From: Galbula dea
Lineage: Eukaryota > Chordata > Aves > Piciformes > Galbulidae
Reading direction: 5' to 3'
Assembly: GCA_013399015.1 (NCBI GenBank)
Contig: VWZX01004911.1
Location: forward strand, 1,614,340-1,678,339
DNA: 64,000 nt
How positions within the stretch are numbered: position 1 is the stretch's first letter; each line of letters begins with the position of its first letter. The notes below the pieces were generated by a model. It ran no database searches and was not told the DNA's origin. It was given only the letters and a program-made list of their open reading frames with translations. Shown here one piece after another: positions 1 to 12,830 of the stretch. The translations under genes were made by a program, and so were the position numbers.

Positions 1-518
1 TAAAATAATTAAGGATGCTCAGCCCTTTGCTGGATCAGGTCATGTCCCTCCCTCCTTGCAGAGATGATCTGATATTTCAGAAGACATGGCAACAACTGAG
101 GAATTTGCCTAGCATTTGGCATTCTCTCTCTAGAAGCCTTGGATTTCTGGGATAAGCAATATGGCTACAACTATTTCTGTCATTCTTTTAGAGCACCATG
201 TGTTAATGCCCTTAACAGAGTAAAAAATTCCTTCCAAATCCTGCATCAGTTTTGAGATGCCACGTGGATGTCTGTAGAAGGCTATCATCTGTCTGCTTGT
301 GCATTAAAACCAGTCCCTTAACTTTTGCTGAGGTTTTTTTTTGGTACATCTTTGATATAGAATCTAAGAGAACTTTTCTTCCATAGGGGAAGGAAAGTCC
401 CTGAGACCCCTGGAGAGCATTACCAGCTTTATTGCACAGAAACTCAGAAACTGCTGCAGTCTGCAGGAGACCATGGGCTGGGTTTAGTGTTTGACAAACT
501 GGCTCATTAGCTACTGTG

Positions 519-571
519 TTATATATAAATGTATAATATATTTGTATATATACACATGTATATACATGTAT
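519..571. repeat. AT-rich low-complexity stretch
   Basis: TATATAAATGTATAATATAT followed by alternating TGTATATA and CATGTATATA pieces. A degenerate TA/TG dinucleotide repeat. Confidence 0.75.
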
Positions 572-1080
572 TTTGATTGTAGGCATAGTTTTTACATGCA
601 GAAGTGCACACACAGTCCTGCACCAAATTACATTCAGGTCCATAAATCATCCTGCAAGATAAGTAACTTCAGTATTCTGGCATGTTTCAGTGTTTCCAAA
701 TAGAATCTCCTTTCTGAGTGATGAGGACCTCTTGAAAGGATTTTTGATCTCATTTGAAAGCTTTAGGTCTGTTTTCAAAACCCATTCTTTCAGTATGAAA
801 TGTGGGGGAAGTTTTGCTTTAACTGAGCTCCCTAGGGAATTGTCCAAAAGTTGGAGCTTGATCATTTTGCATATCTTTTAATAAACCAACAAAGATAGTT
901 TGCTAGAGACATGTTTTTCTCCCCATTAAACCTGTCAAGGAGGAAGAACCAAAAAGATAAACCTATTTGTTGTCAGAGTCTGATCACACAGCCCTTTAGA
1001 GCAGCACTGAGTCTTCTTCCAGTGGTTCCCAGCTTTCTCCCAGTTACCTAAGTCCTTAGCAAGAAGATTTGTTTGTTTGA

Positions 1081-1257
1081 TTAGGCATTGGCCCAGGCTG
1101 CCTGGGGCAGTGGTGGAGTCACCATCCTTGGAGGGGTGCAAAAAACACAGAGATGTGGTATTTAGGGACAAGGTTTAGTGGCATGGGGGTGATGGGTTGA
1201 TGGTTGGACTTCAAGATCTTAAAGGTTTCTTCCAGCCCTGCTGATTCTGTGGTTCTT
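1081..1257 (+). mobile_element. CR1 LINE fragment, 5'-truncated
   Basis: Starts at the TTAGGCATTGGCCCAGG block and runs through the GGTTTAGTGGCATGG block to a TGATTCTGTGGTTCT tail. It is the 3' UTR end of a CR1 non-LTR retrotransposon with no coding part left. The tail marks the 3' end on the plus strand. Confidence 0.9.
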
Positions 1258-4200
1258 AAAACAAGAACATTGAATGAGGAATTCATTCTCAGATCCTGCC
1301 TGCATGGCTTCTTACAGGGGAAAAAGATGGAATTCAACTCAAAGGAGGAGGAGGGGGTGTTGAAGCAGCAAAGAAGAGGGAAGCAGCTGTCAGGCAGAGG
1401 AGACATTCTGTTTCCTGAGACATATGTTCTTGAACTGAACTTTTCCCTTGTGATCTGTTGTGCTTATTCTCCCAGCAGAGAGAGGCTATGCAGTAGATGG
1501 GCATCAGATGGCAAGCCTTGGAGAATAGATTGAAAACAGTGCAAATAATCATCTCTGGGCATACACAGAGATGTTCATTACTGCTGCTGTTATACTTCCA
1601 GATATCCCAGTGCAGAGCAGGAACTGGGGAAGGAATAGCCATCTCACTGATGGTTCAGTTGGTAAATCCATCAGATCCCAGGCTTACAGAGAAGTCTAAA
1701 GAAGAAATAAGGTGGATTTAGAGTGAACCAGTTCAAGGTGAGCCCAAGATTCAGTTCATGAATCTCTGGCTATGCCAAGCCAATAGCTGAAGACTGAAGG
1801 ATGTTTTACTGGAGGTGATTTTTATTTATTATAGTGCTTAAAGCATCTGCCAAACTCAGCTCACATTAGCCCAGCTGGTCAGTGTAAATGTAGAAAAGAT
1901 TCCCTTCCTTCTCTTGTACTTAAGCTGTCTCCAACTTAAGTGGTAATCAAAGGGCTAGAGAATTTATGGATTTCAGTGAAGGTGAAATTTCCTAGAGACT
2001 ATATTCTTGTTTCTCTTTATTCTATTCATTTGGCTGTTCAGGAGACACCTGTAAGAGGAGACAGGAGGCAGTTGGTTGCTGTATTTCAAGCTTGTGACTC
2101 TTAGGGTTTTTTAGCTGTAATTTACAGGACATATTTCAAAGCCAGTTATTTGTTCTAGAACAGCACAAAAATATCAAAGTGGCTATGTCAGTAATTTAAA
2201 GTATTTGGATTAGATCTGAAGGAGGGAAGTGTTTTCATCTTCATAGCCAACAAAATGTCAGTTTTCCCCATGTGCATGCCTCGGGCACCTCAGGAGGAAA
2301 AAAAGCCTCAAATAAATAAATAGGTTTAAAGAAAGGCTACAGACAACACTGTCATGAATGACATTGTTATGTAGAAATGTAAATATGGAGGTATTTAAAT
2401 CTCTTCCTGTAAAAAGGAAGAGAGAGAGCTAATAATATCACCAAGGAAACACATGCAATTCTTTTTGGTTATGGGCTGACACCCTTAGCCACTTTTTGTT
2501 TCCTGATGCAGCAGGCAGCCCTTTATTTTAGTGCATTGCTGCTTGTCTACACAGCTCAGGGATTTCATAAGCTGTAGAGAGAAGACATAACCTGATGTAA
2601 AATCAATGATGCCAATGAGCTATTGCTTACAAAGTTTGGCAAATTATCTATGTTACCTTCATGAGAGGCTGAATTGCACAAACCTGCTCACTGGATCAGC
2701 AGCTTTCTATGCTCTGCACTCCAAAATTCCAGCCTTTTGTACTGGTTCCTCCTAGGAGCACCACATAATGAGACTCTAGTGCTGGAGGAACTGATAGTGG
2801 ATTGATACAGCCAATGTGCTCCACTATTTTGCTATGCTCACTGTCCAGCTTTAAACCCCAGGTCCTGCTTTATCCCTTCTTTGTTTCACTCAACAGCTTC
2901 TATCCCAAGCTGCTGTTTCAAGCTAGCTCCAAACTCCAACTCAGATTCCTTTCAGCATATGCTTTTTCCTGGGTCAGGTCTGCAAGCAATTTTAGATGTA
3001 GATCAGAATTCCCCTCTAAACACAGGTGTTAGAGTGTTCTGAGGCCAGCTGTGATATACAGACCTGTTAGCTGGAATAGCCTCCATTTTTGCTGGAATGG
3101 AAGTAACTGGGAACTTGCACATTTTATGTTATCTCCTGGCACTTTTGGAGTCATCTTTCTCCCTTTGCATAATGGAGAGCAGCCTTAACACATCCCATTC
3201 CTTCAGCTCCATCAGCTGCTTACAAAAAGGCTCTCATTTTCACATGAATCTCATGGCAGGGCAACCTGGCAGACCTAAATCCACTGCAAATTGCATAAAA
3301 TTGAAAGAGAGCAGATGCCATTGCAAGTGATGGCAGAGCAGTGCTAGGACTGTCATCTCCTTTGCATAATCATCTGACCAAACCTGTTAGCACATTTCAC
3401 AGCTTTTCCCAGCAAGCTGCAACTGGAAGCTTTTTGGAAAGAGTCAGAGCTTCTCCTCCTATTCAGCATTTCTCAATTGCCTCAGCCATTCATGCTGGAT
3501 TTGTGCTCTTTGAGAAGATATCAGAGGGAAAGAATCAAACTGAAGAGGTTTTGTCAATGGTAGGATGGCCCCAGGAGCTTTCACACTAGGTAACTTCATC
3601 TTTTAGCTGTGGGAGACATTTAGACAGAAAATAGCTCTTTGATTTTATCCTGTGTGTTGGGAGGAACACTTTTTAAAGCTTAGTAACTGTTTCTTTCTGG
3701 AAAGAATCAGGAAAGTGTGGCAGGAGAGACTGATACTCCTGTGCACACAGGGCTTTGGCTGGTGGTGGATCTCACCTAAACATCCTGCTGCTCCTGAGTC
3801 ATCCTCCAGTCCATGGAGGAGTCACCAAGGACCTCTTGCTCTGACCCCATCTTTAAAAGCACCTCTGCTGATGACCTGAGTTACTCACACTTTTCCCCTT
3901 AGAAAAGGACCTGCAGTGTCCAAAGGAAATGCTGCTACAGAATGTACTGCTAGTTTTGGGGTCTTTCTCCTGGCTTCAGAAGACTTTAGACCAGCCTTTA
4001 GGAAACTATGTGGAGTGAGGGGAAGAGAAGTAGTGTTTGCTACAGGTTATGCTCTTGGAGTTGGAGAAGTCATTGAAGAATATCCTAGGGAATGTCAGAG
4101 CCCTGGGATTCCCCTGTCACTTCAGGTCTGTGAATCTTAGCCCCTGGAGGTCCTTCAGCACACTAGAGATACTACTGCATGGTCAAAAGAACCAGGGAGG

Positions 4201-6194
4201 ATGAAATCCTTCTTCTTTCTAGTCTTCCTTCTCTGACTGGTTTTCAGATTTGCCAAGGTGTCTTGATCTGGCTGGATGGGATGGAGGCAAAGCTGTCCCT
4301 TCATTCACACCAAACCAGAGCATTTGTTAGCTACCAAGCTCCTCCTGGTTGAGGAGTGATTTGTTAACTCCCATGCCTCCCACCAGGTATCTGTGCACTT
4401 TGTATTTTAGGAACTGCATCTATGTGAAGGAAAATCTGATGTCTTTGTGTTTGCCAAACTTGCTAGAACCTGAGAGCTAACTCCAAGGATTTCAGAAGAC
4501 AGCTCTTTCCCAGCTCTCTTTGCTGCTGTGAGATATCAAAAGCTAAGAAAAGAAATAAATAGAAAATTCTTTTAGCAGTGACTTCAGAACTCTGAATGAA
4601 TCCCTAGGTTCCCTAGCAGTCCTGAAGTAGGATTTGTTATATTTCTGACTTTCAGAAGTTTTTCTTTTCTCTATTCCCTGTTAGAAGCAGGTGAAAGTTC
4701 ATTTGGAACCACACATGTCTTGGCATATAATGGAGTTCTATGTGCTTTAAGAAAATAATGAGAATAATAGGGAAAAAAATCTATTTTGCCTTAACAGGAG
4801 GAAATTTGGGGCTCAGGTGAACTCTAATGTGCCTTATTAACATTGCACACCAGAATTCTGAATTCAAAGATAATAAATACTTCCAAGATGAATAGAATGG
4901 CTTTGTTCCTTATGTTTTATTTCCCCTCCCTGGAAGCTATTACCTGAAGCACTCTCTGCTTTTGGTGCTGTTAAACAGAATCACCACATTCTTTTCATTG
5001 GAATGACTAAGTCTCCACCAGAAAATGCTTAGCCATTGTGGTTAAGTTTAGAAGAGAACTTGCATCTGCCAACGTTTTGCTTGGTGCTTCCAACAGAAAA
5101 GTTGTGTAACCTTAGAAGAATCACCTGCCCTTGCTCAGAGGATAAACTCACCCAGCTCTGTTGGGTGCTGGAACCTTCCACCAAATCTCCTTTTACCAGC
5201 TGAGTTTCTCAGAAATTCCCTTTTATGCTGTCATTTTCCCCTCTCTGTGGTTCTGCTGCCTTCTTTTTGATTTCTTAGCCTGAAGACTTTTGATTTTAAA
5301 CCTTTGTGACCTCCTGTAATGAGAGGGCACCTGAGGGAAAAGGCTTTTCATGATGACTGTTAACTCCATGCTGAGTCTGAATGTTTTCCCCACTTCACAG
5401 TTCAGTTGAGTCTTCTGCCAAGAGATACTGTATTGAAATTGTTTTTCTCTGTAGATGGTTAATGAAAGGTTATAATTAAGATAAGTGGGATCAAGCATCA
5501 GATCTCAAATTGGTGTTGTTTGATGGGAGCAGATGTCTTTTTGCTCTTTTAGAGACTGTTACTGTCAACAACTGGAAACCTGAATGCTCTTCAAAATCAT
5601 CATTAGGGGTTTTTTTGTGCATATGCATTCAGCCTCAGAATGAAAACTCTTAAATTCTCAGGGCTTGACTGAGTGCTTACATAGCCATCAGAGCTCCCAC
5701 AACCTACAAATTCAGGTCATCTTAGGGAATGGGGGCAACCAAAGATTAAAGCAGGTTAATTACTTGGCTTCACTCTGACAGTTTCTTCCCTTCAAAATTC
5801 AGTGTAACTTTGCAAGTAAATAAAGCTGGCTCTGACTTAGTAATGCAAAAGTGGTTTTCTCTGAAGAATGGTCAAGTAGTTAAGTGCAGCCCTGCATGAT
5901 AACAACTTTGCACTGGAATCACCTCACTGGGCAAATCTGAAGCCCTGGCATGCCAAGAGTGGTTCTGTGTTTGCTTTACCATGGCTAACTGGCTGTTCCT
6001 GGGCTGGCATTGGTGGCAGTAGCTCAGTGTGGTGCGTTCATCATCCTGGTGGGCAGCAGGAAGGGGAACAAGGAAGATGTTTCTAATTTAAGTGCCTGGA
6101 GACTAAAAAAAACCCCAAAACCCAAGGAGGAGGCTTTCCTCAGCCCTGGCACCTGAGCTCTGGGAGCAACAACAATCATCAAAGCCAAATCTAC
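1258..6194. other. Intergenic DNA without recognised features
   Basis: About 4.9 kb with stops in every frame and no CR1 copy, RNA gene or long repeat that I recognise. The first kilobase of the window (1-1080) is likewise empty except for the AT-rich stretch near 519-571. Confidence 0.7.
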
Positions 6195-6200
6195 TTTATT
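6195..6200 (-). promoter_or_regulatory. Polyadenylation signal after candidate exon
   Basis: AATAAA on the minus strand, 39 bp after the TAA of the candidate terminal exon. It matters only if that exon is real; the hexamer is common in AT-rich DNA. Confidence 0.25.
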
Positions 6201-6238
6201 ATTCCTTTAATCAGGAAGATAAGTACTGCTCATCAGGC

Positions 6239-6544
6239 TTAATGGGCAGTTAACACCACTTGTTTTTGTGGTGTAGGCTGAGACTGCTGATTGTTGTCTG
6301 CATTTACACTGCTAGCAGGGCTGGCACAGAAGTGCTGCTGCTGCTCTGTGTCATTAGACAGTGACCAGGGGTATGAGCTCAACAGGTCAGTTCCAGAAGG
6401 AGCCACATCCAAGCTAGGGAATCGAGTGGAATTGGTGAAGAACACAACTGATTCCAGAGCTGGTTGTGAGTTGCTGGTCAGACTGTTCCCAAGGAAGGTG
6501 TCTGCAGGTTGGGTGATTTCATTCAGGTAATTTTGTACATCTTT
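6239..6544 (-). CDS. Candidate unidentified terminal exon
   Basis: An open stretch of 101 codons plus TAA (6241-6239) with no internal Met, so it could only be coding as a spliced exon. It follows a possible acceptor (CCAGCTTGCAG, cut before 6544), though the pyrimidine tract is weak. An AATAAA lies at 6200-6195, 39 bp past the stop, followed by GT-rich DNA (TTTGATGATTGTTGTTG). The peptide begins KDVQNYLNEITQPADTF, contains SLDVAPSGTDLLSSYPWSL and ends NNQQSQPTPQKQVVLTAH. It is rich in Ser, Asn, Gln and Pro, like the disordered tail of a transcription regulator. I do not recognise the family and find no partner exon nearby. Open stretches of this length arise by chance in this window, so this is a low-confidence call. 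Confidence 0.22.
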   Translation of the reverse strand, partial: KDVQNYLNEITQPADTFLGNSLTSNSQPALESVVFFTNSTRFPSLDVAPSGTDLLSSYPWSLSNDTEQQQHFCASPASSVNADNNQQSQPTPQKQVVLTAH

Positions 6545-7195
6545 CTGCAAGCTGGCACAGAATGCTCCTTGCTAAGCCAGCAACCAGAAACACCCCAAAT
6601 ACCAGGGGAGTTTCCTTATCAAGTGGCAAAACAAAGAAAAGAAGAGCAGTTGGAGCTTTAGAGCCTCCCACCTGAGCCCAAAGGATGGACCTCTCCTGGA
6701 ACCCATGGGTGACTTGGCTGCTTCTCTTCAGACAACCCTGCTAGTTGTGGTCCTAATGATTCCTGTGATGGGTGAGAGATATGGCCCCAGCAGGAGGAAC
6801 CCCAACAAATCTGGGCAGTGGGTAAGGAAATCTGGTCATCTCCTTATTTCAGGCCCTGTAGGTAGAGGGGAAACCAATATTGTGTAGATATTTGAAATCC
6901 TCCCTTGAGGAGTGTTTAAACTCCTGATAAATACTCCTGGAGGAGCTCCCTTGAGGTCAGCTGGTTTGAAAACAAGCTGAAAGTTACCTGTTACCTGCCT
7001 GGTCCTTCCCTGAGCAGACCAGACAGAGAACATTAGATGGGAAGAATTTCTATTACAGAGAAGAAAATCGAAGCCTGTAAACATGGCATCAGTCTCCACT
7101 CTAAGTTCTGTGGCTGCAATTAATAATTTATCCTTCAAGACTGGCTGTTTTGCAAAGCAACTGTTTATTAGGGTAGCAGAGGCACAGTTGTGTGT

Positions 7196-7320
7196 CAGAG
7201 AATCTCCTGAGCTGGAAGGGACCCATGAAGATCATCCAGTCCAACTGTTATTTAGGCACAGGACAGCCCCAAAGTCACCCCATGAGTTTAAGGGCATTGC
7301 CCAAGTGCTTGCTGGAGGTT
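7196..7320 (-). mobile_element. CR1-like fragment, older copy
   Basis: Begins AGAATCTCCTGAGCTGGAAG and continues with AGATCATCCAGTCCAAC and the GGGCATTGCCCAAGTGCTTG block, which matches a CR1 3' end read in reverse. It is more diverged than the other copies and of a different subfamily. Confidence 0.75.
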
Positions 7321-8510
7321 TTTGGTAGTTGTGTCATTTTTTGAGTAGTAAAATTTGGCCAGAACTTAAATCTCAGAGCAACAACAACAAAATCCAAGGT
7401 AAAATTGCCAGGGACTGTTCCCCTTCTGCTTCTATAGTGAATTTAACCAGATGTTTCCTTCCAGACCCACATGGGCACTGGAGTCATTGTGCAGAGTACC
7501 TGAAAAAGGATTTAATCACACTGTTAATTCATTGGCAAAGAAACTTAACTGAGAAAGGCTGCTAAGTGTGCAAAGTTTGGGAAATGGAATCTAGAAGCTC
7601 ACCAAGTGTCCATGAAGTTATTTTATTTTGCATCTGAAGGGCTCTAATGTAATCTGACAAATTGATTCTGTAATGAAGTTGCTGTGCTGAATTTCAAGGC
7701 CTTTGGCAATGGAGGAAGTGACAATCTTGTGTTTCATTAGAGCACTAAGGGTAGGATAGAGCTGCAAAACTGAATTAAAGAGACTAAAAAGCTCTAGTCC
7801 AATGCTCTGGCAGGAGCTAGCAAATTGGGTATCAGGATACAAATGTGTATCTATAGCTCTGCTTCCCCAGCAGCAGTGTGGTGACTCACATCTGCCTCTG
7901 ACACACAGGAGATGGAGCTGCCTGGGTGAGTTTAACACTGTCAGCTCTCCTAAAGCTTTCCCTAGTGCTCTTTGGCCTGGCTCCTTCTAACTGTGCTCAA
8001 GCATCTTACAAACTGTGGTTCTGGGATTCTACTCTGGATGACCAAGCATCTATTTTTTCCCCCATCTCTGTATTATAATCCTGAAAGTATCCTTGTTCTG
8101 TCTGCTAGTGATGAGATTTATCCTGCCCTGAGTCCCAGCAAATACAATCAGCTTTAGGAAACAACTTTTCTATTCCATAAATCCTTTTTAATCAGGCAAT
8201 ATTAAATGAAGGAAAAAAGTAGTAACATCTAAAATGCAATCAAAACCTTCAGCAAAGCTGAGGTTTTACCCTAATGTGTAAGAAACACAAAGAATTAATT
8301 GAAGTTTCTATTCCCTGCCAGTCTTTATGGGGGAAGTGTTCAGCCACTGTGGTGGTGAGGGGTGAGATGAGATGGTTGCATAGTGTCAGAGGGTTTAAAG
8401 AGAAGGGTGTACAAAGCCAGGACACAGTTGCATGACTTCTGAGGAAATGCAGAATTATCTAGATAACACTGCAGAAGGTTCTTCTATAAAGTCCAGTCCC
8501 CAGGAACTGA

Positions 8511-8703
8511 ATCACAGGATCCTAGAATGGTCAGAATTGGAGGGGACCTTCAAGACCATCTAGTTCCAACCCTCCCTGTCCACTAGATCAGGTTTCCCAT
8601 AGCCCCATCCAGCCTGGCCTTAAAAGCTTCCAGGGATGGAGCTTCCACAACCTCTCTGGGCAACCTGTTCCAGTGTCTCCCCATCCTAACAGTGAAGAAA
8701 TTG
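8511..8703 (-). mobile_element. CR1 LINE fragment
   Basis: Reverse-oriented CR1 3' end: ATCACAGGATCCTAGAATGG, then the GTTCCAACCCTCC block, then CAACCTCTCTGGGCAACCTG and a piece of the TCTCCCCATCCTAACAGTGA block. It belongs to the subfamily whose sense strand reads GGCAACCTGATCTAGTGG, like the copy at 12.6 kb. Confidence 0.88.
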
Positions 8704-10165
8704 AGACTCTCAGCAAAACCTTTCTCCCTTCAGAAAACACCTTTGAGCAGAGCATGATCATGATTAAATACCTGAAGCAGCCACACTGTTCACACAGAAT
8801 CACACTGTTAACTCTTGCAAGGATGGCCATGTGGGAGGAAGAGAATCAGCAAAATGCTTTCATTTCTATTGTTATTCAGCTGCAGTTGTTTATCAGGATA
8901 GACAGATGAAAATGTCTGTGTTTCTGGGCAGGCAATAAACCTTTGTCTTTTCTGTTGCTGTGATGGCTGCTAAATGTATTTTGAAGCAGGAGGTTGTGTG
9001 AGACAAGAACTGAGATGCATCTGAGTGAGGAGAAGCTGATGCAACAGAACTGAAGATGCCATTTAATGGAAAATTCAGGAATACTGTTTTTTGGGGTTGT
9101 TTTTTGCTAGAGATGTCTAATAACTCCTAGAAAAAAACCTGTCTCACAGCCATGGAAAACATCAACACTTCTATTAGACCAGAAAACCAGCTGGAGGGAT
9201 AGGAAAAGGCAGGTAATGAGGTAGATGATGCCTTCCCACATCTGAGGGCATTGCCTAGCTTGCAGTGCTCAAAGGGCTTTGTTCACTTTCTCCCAAAGCA
9301 CCTGGTGTTGCCACTGCCAGAGACCTTGGGGATGATCCAGTTTCCACCTTGCAGAGAGAAACACTCACAAAGTCAGTGCTCAGGTGTCAGGAGAAGGGCT
9401 GTGCTGCTGGATCTGTGTCTGCAAGATGTCCATACTCTTGGCAGGGTTTCCTGCATCCAGAAGGCCAGACCAGGGTGGGTAGCACACACAACCAAGAGAG
9501 CTGCAGATGAGATGAGGTGTGAACTCCATGGAGAGCCATCAGCCTTGGGAGATGCATACAGCTGCATCCTCTATGTCCCTGTCAGCTCCAGCTTCTGAGG
9601 CTTTAGAAACTCTGTCCCTCCAATTCCCCCTCCTCTGCAGGAGACAGAAAAGATGCTGCTTCTGCATTTATTGTTCCCAGTGTGAAGATCCTAAAGTGTC
9701 TGGTGTGCTAAACCCACTCCACAGCACAGAGCAGAGCTGGCTGCTTCCCACCCCTTCAGTCTGCTGACACCTCACTGCTGAAGGTTTCAACTGCAGAGAG
9801 GAAGCAATTTGTCTGCAATGCCTGATTGTCATTTTCATTATTCAACCTTAAAGGGGGATTCACAGGAAAAAGTGTTTAGTGGCTCAGGTTTAGTGGCTCA
9901 GGAGGAATCAGGTGTTTCCTGTGAATTTCTAGAAGCAGATATGGTTGTTGGGTTGGTTCCTTTGCTTAGCTGCCCCCACTTGGATGACTGGTTCCAGGGG
10001 ACAGGGTGATGGCACAAGAGCAACCATGCCAGCAGGTCAGCAGTGAATTCAGAGTTAGCAGAGATAATGCTGGGCAGATTGCAAACAGCACATGCCAGGG
10101 CAGAGGGAAATTGCAGGCAGAGGCTTCCAGGTCTCCTCTGTTGAATCTGTGACACCTGTGGCAGG

Positions 10166-10224
10166 AGGATTGGAATGTGATGATTTTTAAGGTCTCCTCA
10201 AACCCAAAGGACTCTGTGATCCTC
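10166..10224 (+). mobile_element. Short CR1 3'-end remnant
   Basis: About 60 bp with GTGATGATTTTTAAGGTCTC followed by CAAACCC and an ACTCTGTGATCCT tail, the last part of a CR1 3' end. Because it is short and diverged the call is moderate. Confidence 0.6.
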
Positions 10225-12586
10225 AAATGTTGCTTGGCAGCTGGCTGGCAGCATCCACTTATTCTTGGAAGCTGCATCTCCCTGTTTTCACCTGAGATTC
10301 CAGCAACACATTTACCTTTGAGTTTGTGAAGAGGAACATGCTAGTGGATACAGTGCCCTTGAAAGTGGCCAGGACACATGGTGCTGCCTGCAGGAGAGAA
10401 TCCCACTTTGCTATGGTGATGTGCTCAGAGTCCCTCCTGTGGAGTAAGAAAGACACATTATTTTACAGGTCATTTGGAAAGCCTTGGAGATCAACATGAA
10501 AGACATAGGGAGCATGGGAGTGGTGAGGCTGGGGTTGTTTGGCTGTGTTCTTCAGTGAAGTGTCTTCTCCTCCTCTGTCTGAGGTGAAAGTTGCCTGGTT
10601 AGAGATGTAGCTAAACTCTTTGTTGTCTTCTTGTTCAGACCTGGAGCTCCTACTGAGTGCAGAACATTTGAAGATCAGATCTTCAGGAGCAGATGGGTTG
10701 GTGTTATAGACTCTTTTGGGAGGTTGCTATTCCAGAACACTTCCCACAGCAGCTGCTGCAGGCTGGAGTACAGAAAGATGGATTTTTTGGGGGTGCTTGG
10801 AGCCACTTTCCCCTTCTGCTCCCTCCCACCTTCCCACACAGCTGTCAAATGGTTAGTTTGTGCAGAGAAGGTTTTGTTCCTGCAGTTCAATTTGTCACAA
10901 TAGTCATGTCAGGAGGAGGCTCCTTTGGTTTTGTGGATTTTTTTTTTAAAGCAGGCACATTTCAAGTGTAGTTGTGATGTTCAGGGTGACTGTCTGCTCA
11001 GGGAAGGGCATCTGCTGAATGCAGGATGTCCAGATGACTGGGAGCCACTCGGAGGTGCTAGTAGCCCCTTGGAGTGAGTGTTTTGCTCCTAAATCAGAGT
11101 GTGAGCCATCTGAGTACTGGCTATAAATTTAGGGGCTAGAAAGTTAGTTTCTGAACTGGCTCCTGCCCCTGTCTCTTTATAAACAGACACATCTGTGGCT
11201 TTTACCTTTCTTCTTTAGTGTGATTTACAGCCTGGCAATAGTGATTGCTGCCCCACCCCTTGACAACTCAGGTGAAGATAAAACAACCTGGCACATCTCT
11301 CTGGGACACAGTAGAGGCTGAAGAGCCCTGCATGGAGCTGACCCTGGCAACAACCCTTTCTCAAAGTACAATGACAGGATTAGCAGAACTCATGGCTTCA
11401 AACTCCTGGCATGGATTTGTGCATGGAGCTGGGATCTCTGCTGGTGCCTGGACTTGAATCCCAACTTGAGCTGAGCTGCCAGTGCACTCCTGGTTTCCCA
11501 GCTCCTTGCTCAGGGTCTGAATCCTCTTTTTGTTTTTTGGCTTTCAAACTACTCTAAAGTACAGATTTTGTGGTTTTCTTTCCCTGTGGAGACAAAAGCT
11601 TCTCCTTCAGTTCACTGTCTGATCCTTGGGCTTGTGAGAGACATTTCACGTTGTGTGATATGTTTGATCAATCTGATGTTCTTCCCAGCTAGTGCCTTTC
11701 TGTTTCCCTTCCTCTGCTCTAGTGCCATGAGATTTGGGGCAGTTTTTGCAGAAAACACCCTCTTCCCTAGCTGTTTTTCATCCTTCTGCTTTCACCAGCC
11801 CCACAAAACACCCTGATGAGGTTTCTGCCTCTTCTCTCTCGCCATCAGCCACTATGCTTTGTGACAAGAGCTGGAGTTGCAGTCAGCATGCAAAATTTGC
11901 TGTTATTTTAAATAACCATCTGCTCTCCCCACAGTCTGCTACCTCATCCTTAATTTCTTGGGTTTTTGGATGTTTATTTTGATTAGCCTTGTCACATGGT
12001 GCTAGAAGGAAATCTTGCTTCACTTCACATGCTACTGCCATGTTGATAGAGAAACCTGGCTTACAACCAGAAAGAGGTTACTTTGTTTTCCATCTCCTCC
12101 CCTCCTTTATGGTTTGGCTTTTGTGCTTGATTTTTTCTGTCTTTCCAGCAAAAGTTTTATGTAACCAAGTGTTGTGTAAGGAGAAGAACAGCAGGGAGTG
12201 CCCCAGGACTCAGGGATTTTCTTTCTGTCTGTGTCACACATCCCCTGTGACACACTGGGCAAGAGGGGAAAGCCCAAATTGCCCTGGGATCAGTGGGATG
12301 GCTGCTGAAGTCACTTGGGCAGATCCATAGTCACAGCTGTGGAATGAAGATGAAACTCTAATCTAGTGCAAAAAAAGAACATCTTGGAAGAAGGATCTAG
12401 CTCAGGGAAGAGCTGATGTGTTCAAGTAGGTGACTTTTGTTTCTTTATATTCAAATTACTGGTCCACAGACCCTGAATTTCAGGTTGACATTCCTATCTG
12501 CATGCCAGGTTTGCAGGTTTCATACTTCTAACAGATATGCTGCTTCTCCATCAGATGGGCTATGTGCAGAGGGCTGTGGGAATTAA

Positions 12587-12830
12587 ACAGTGACAAACTG
12601 AGATTGGACATTAGGAGGAAGTTCTGCACTGTGAGGGTGGGGAGACACTGGAACAGGTTGCCCAGAGGGGCTGTGGAAGCTCCATCCCTGGAGCTTTGAA
12701 GGCCAGGCTGGCTGGGGCTGTGGGCAACCTGATCTAGTGGAAGGCATCCCTGCCAGGCAGGGGGGTTGGAACTAGATGATCTTGAAGGTCCCTTCCAACT
12801 CTGACAGTTCTAGGAGTCTATGATTCTGTT
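12587..12830 (+). mobile_element. CR1 LINE fragment
   Basis: Contains GAGATTGGACATTAGGAGGA, CACTGGAACAGGTTGCCCAG, GGAACTAGATGATCTTGAAG and CCTTCCAACTCTGACAG, ending in TCTATGATTCTG. A 5'-truncated copy of the CR1 subfamily with the CAACCTGATCTAGTGG block. Confidence 0.92.

Larger units (their letters stand above)
6545..12586. other. Intergenic DNA between listed repeats
   Basis: Outside the CR1 pieces at 7.2, 8.5 and 10.2 kb I see no supported gene. I found no clear second exon for the candidate exon at 6239-6544 on the minus strand here. Confidence 0.6.

Noticed and set aside
9883..9903. Doubled AGTGGCTCAGG motif
   Set aside because: A very short local duplication of a kind common in noncoding DNA.
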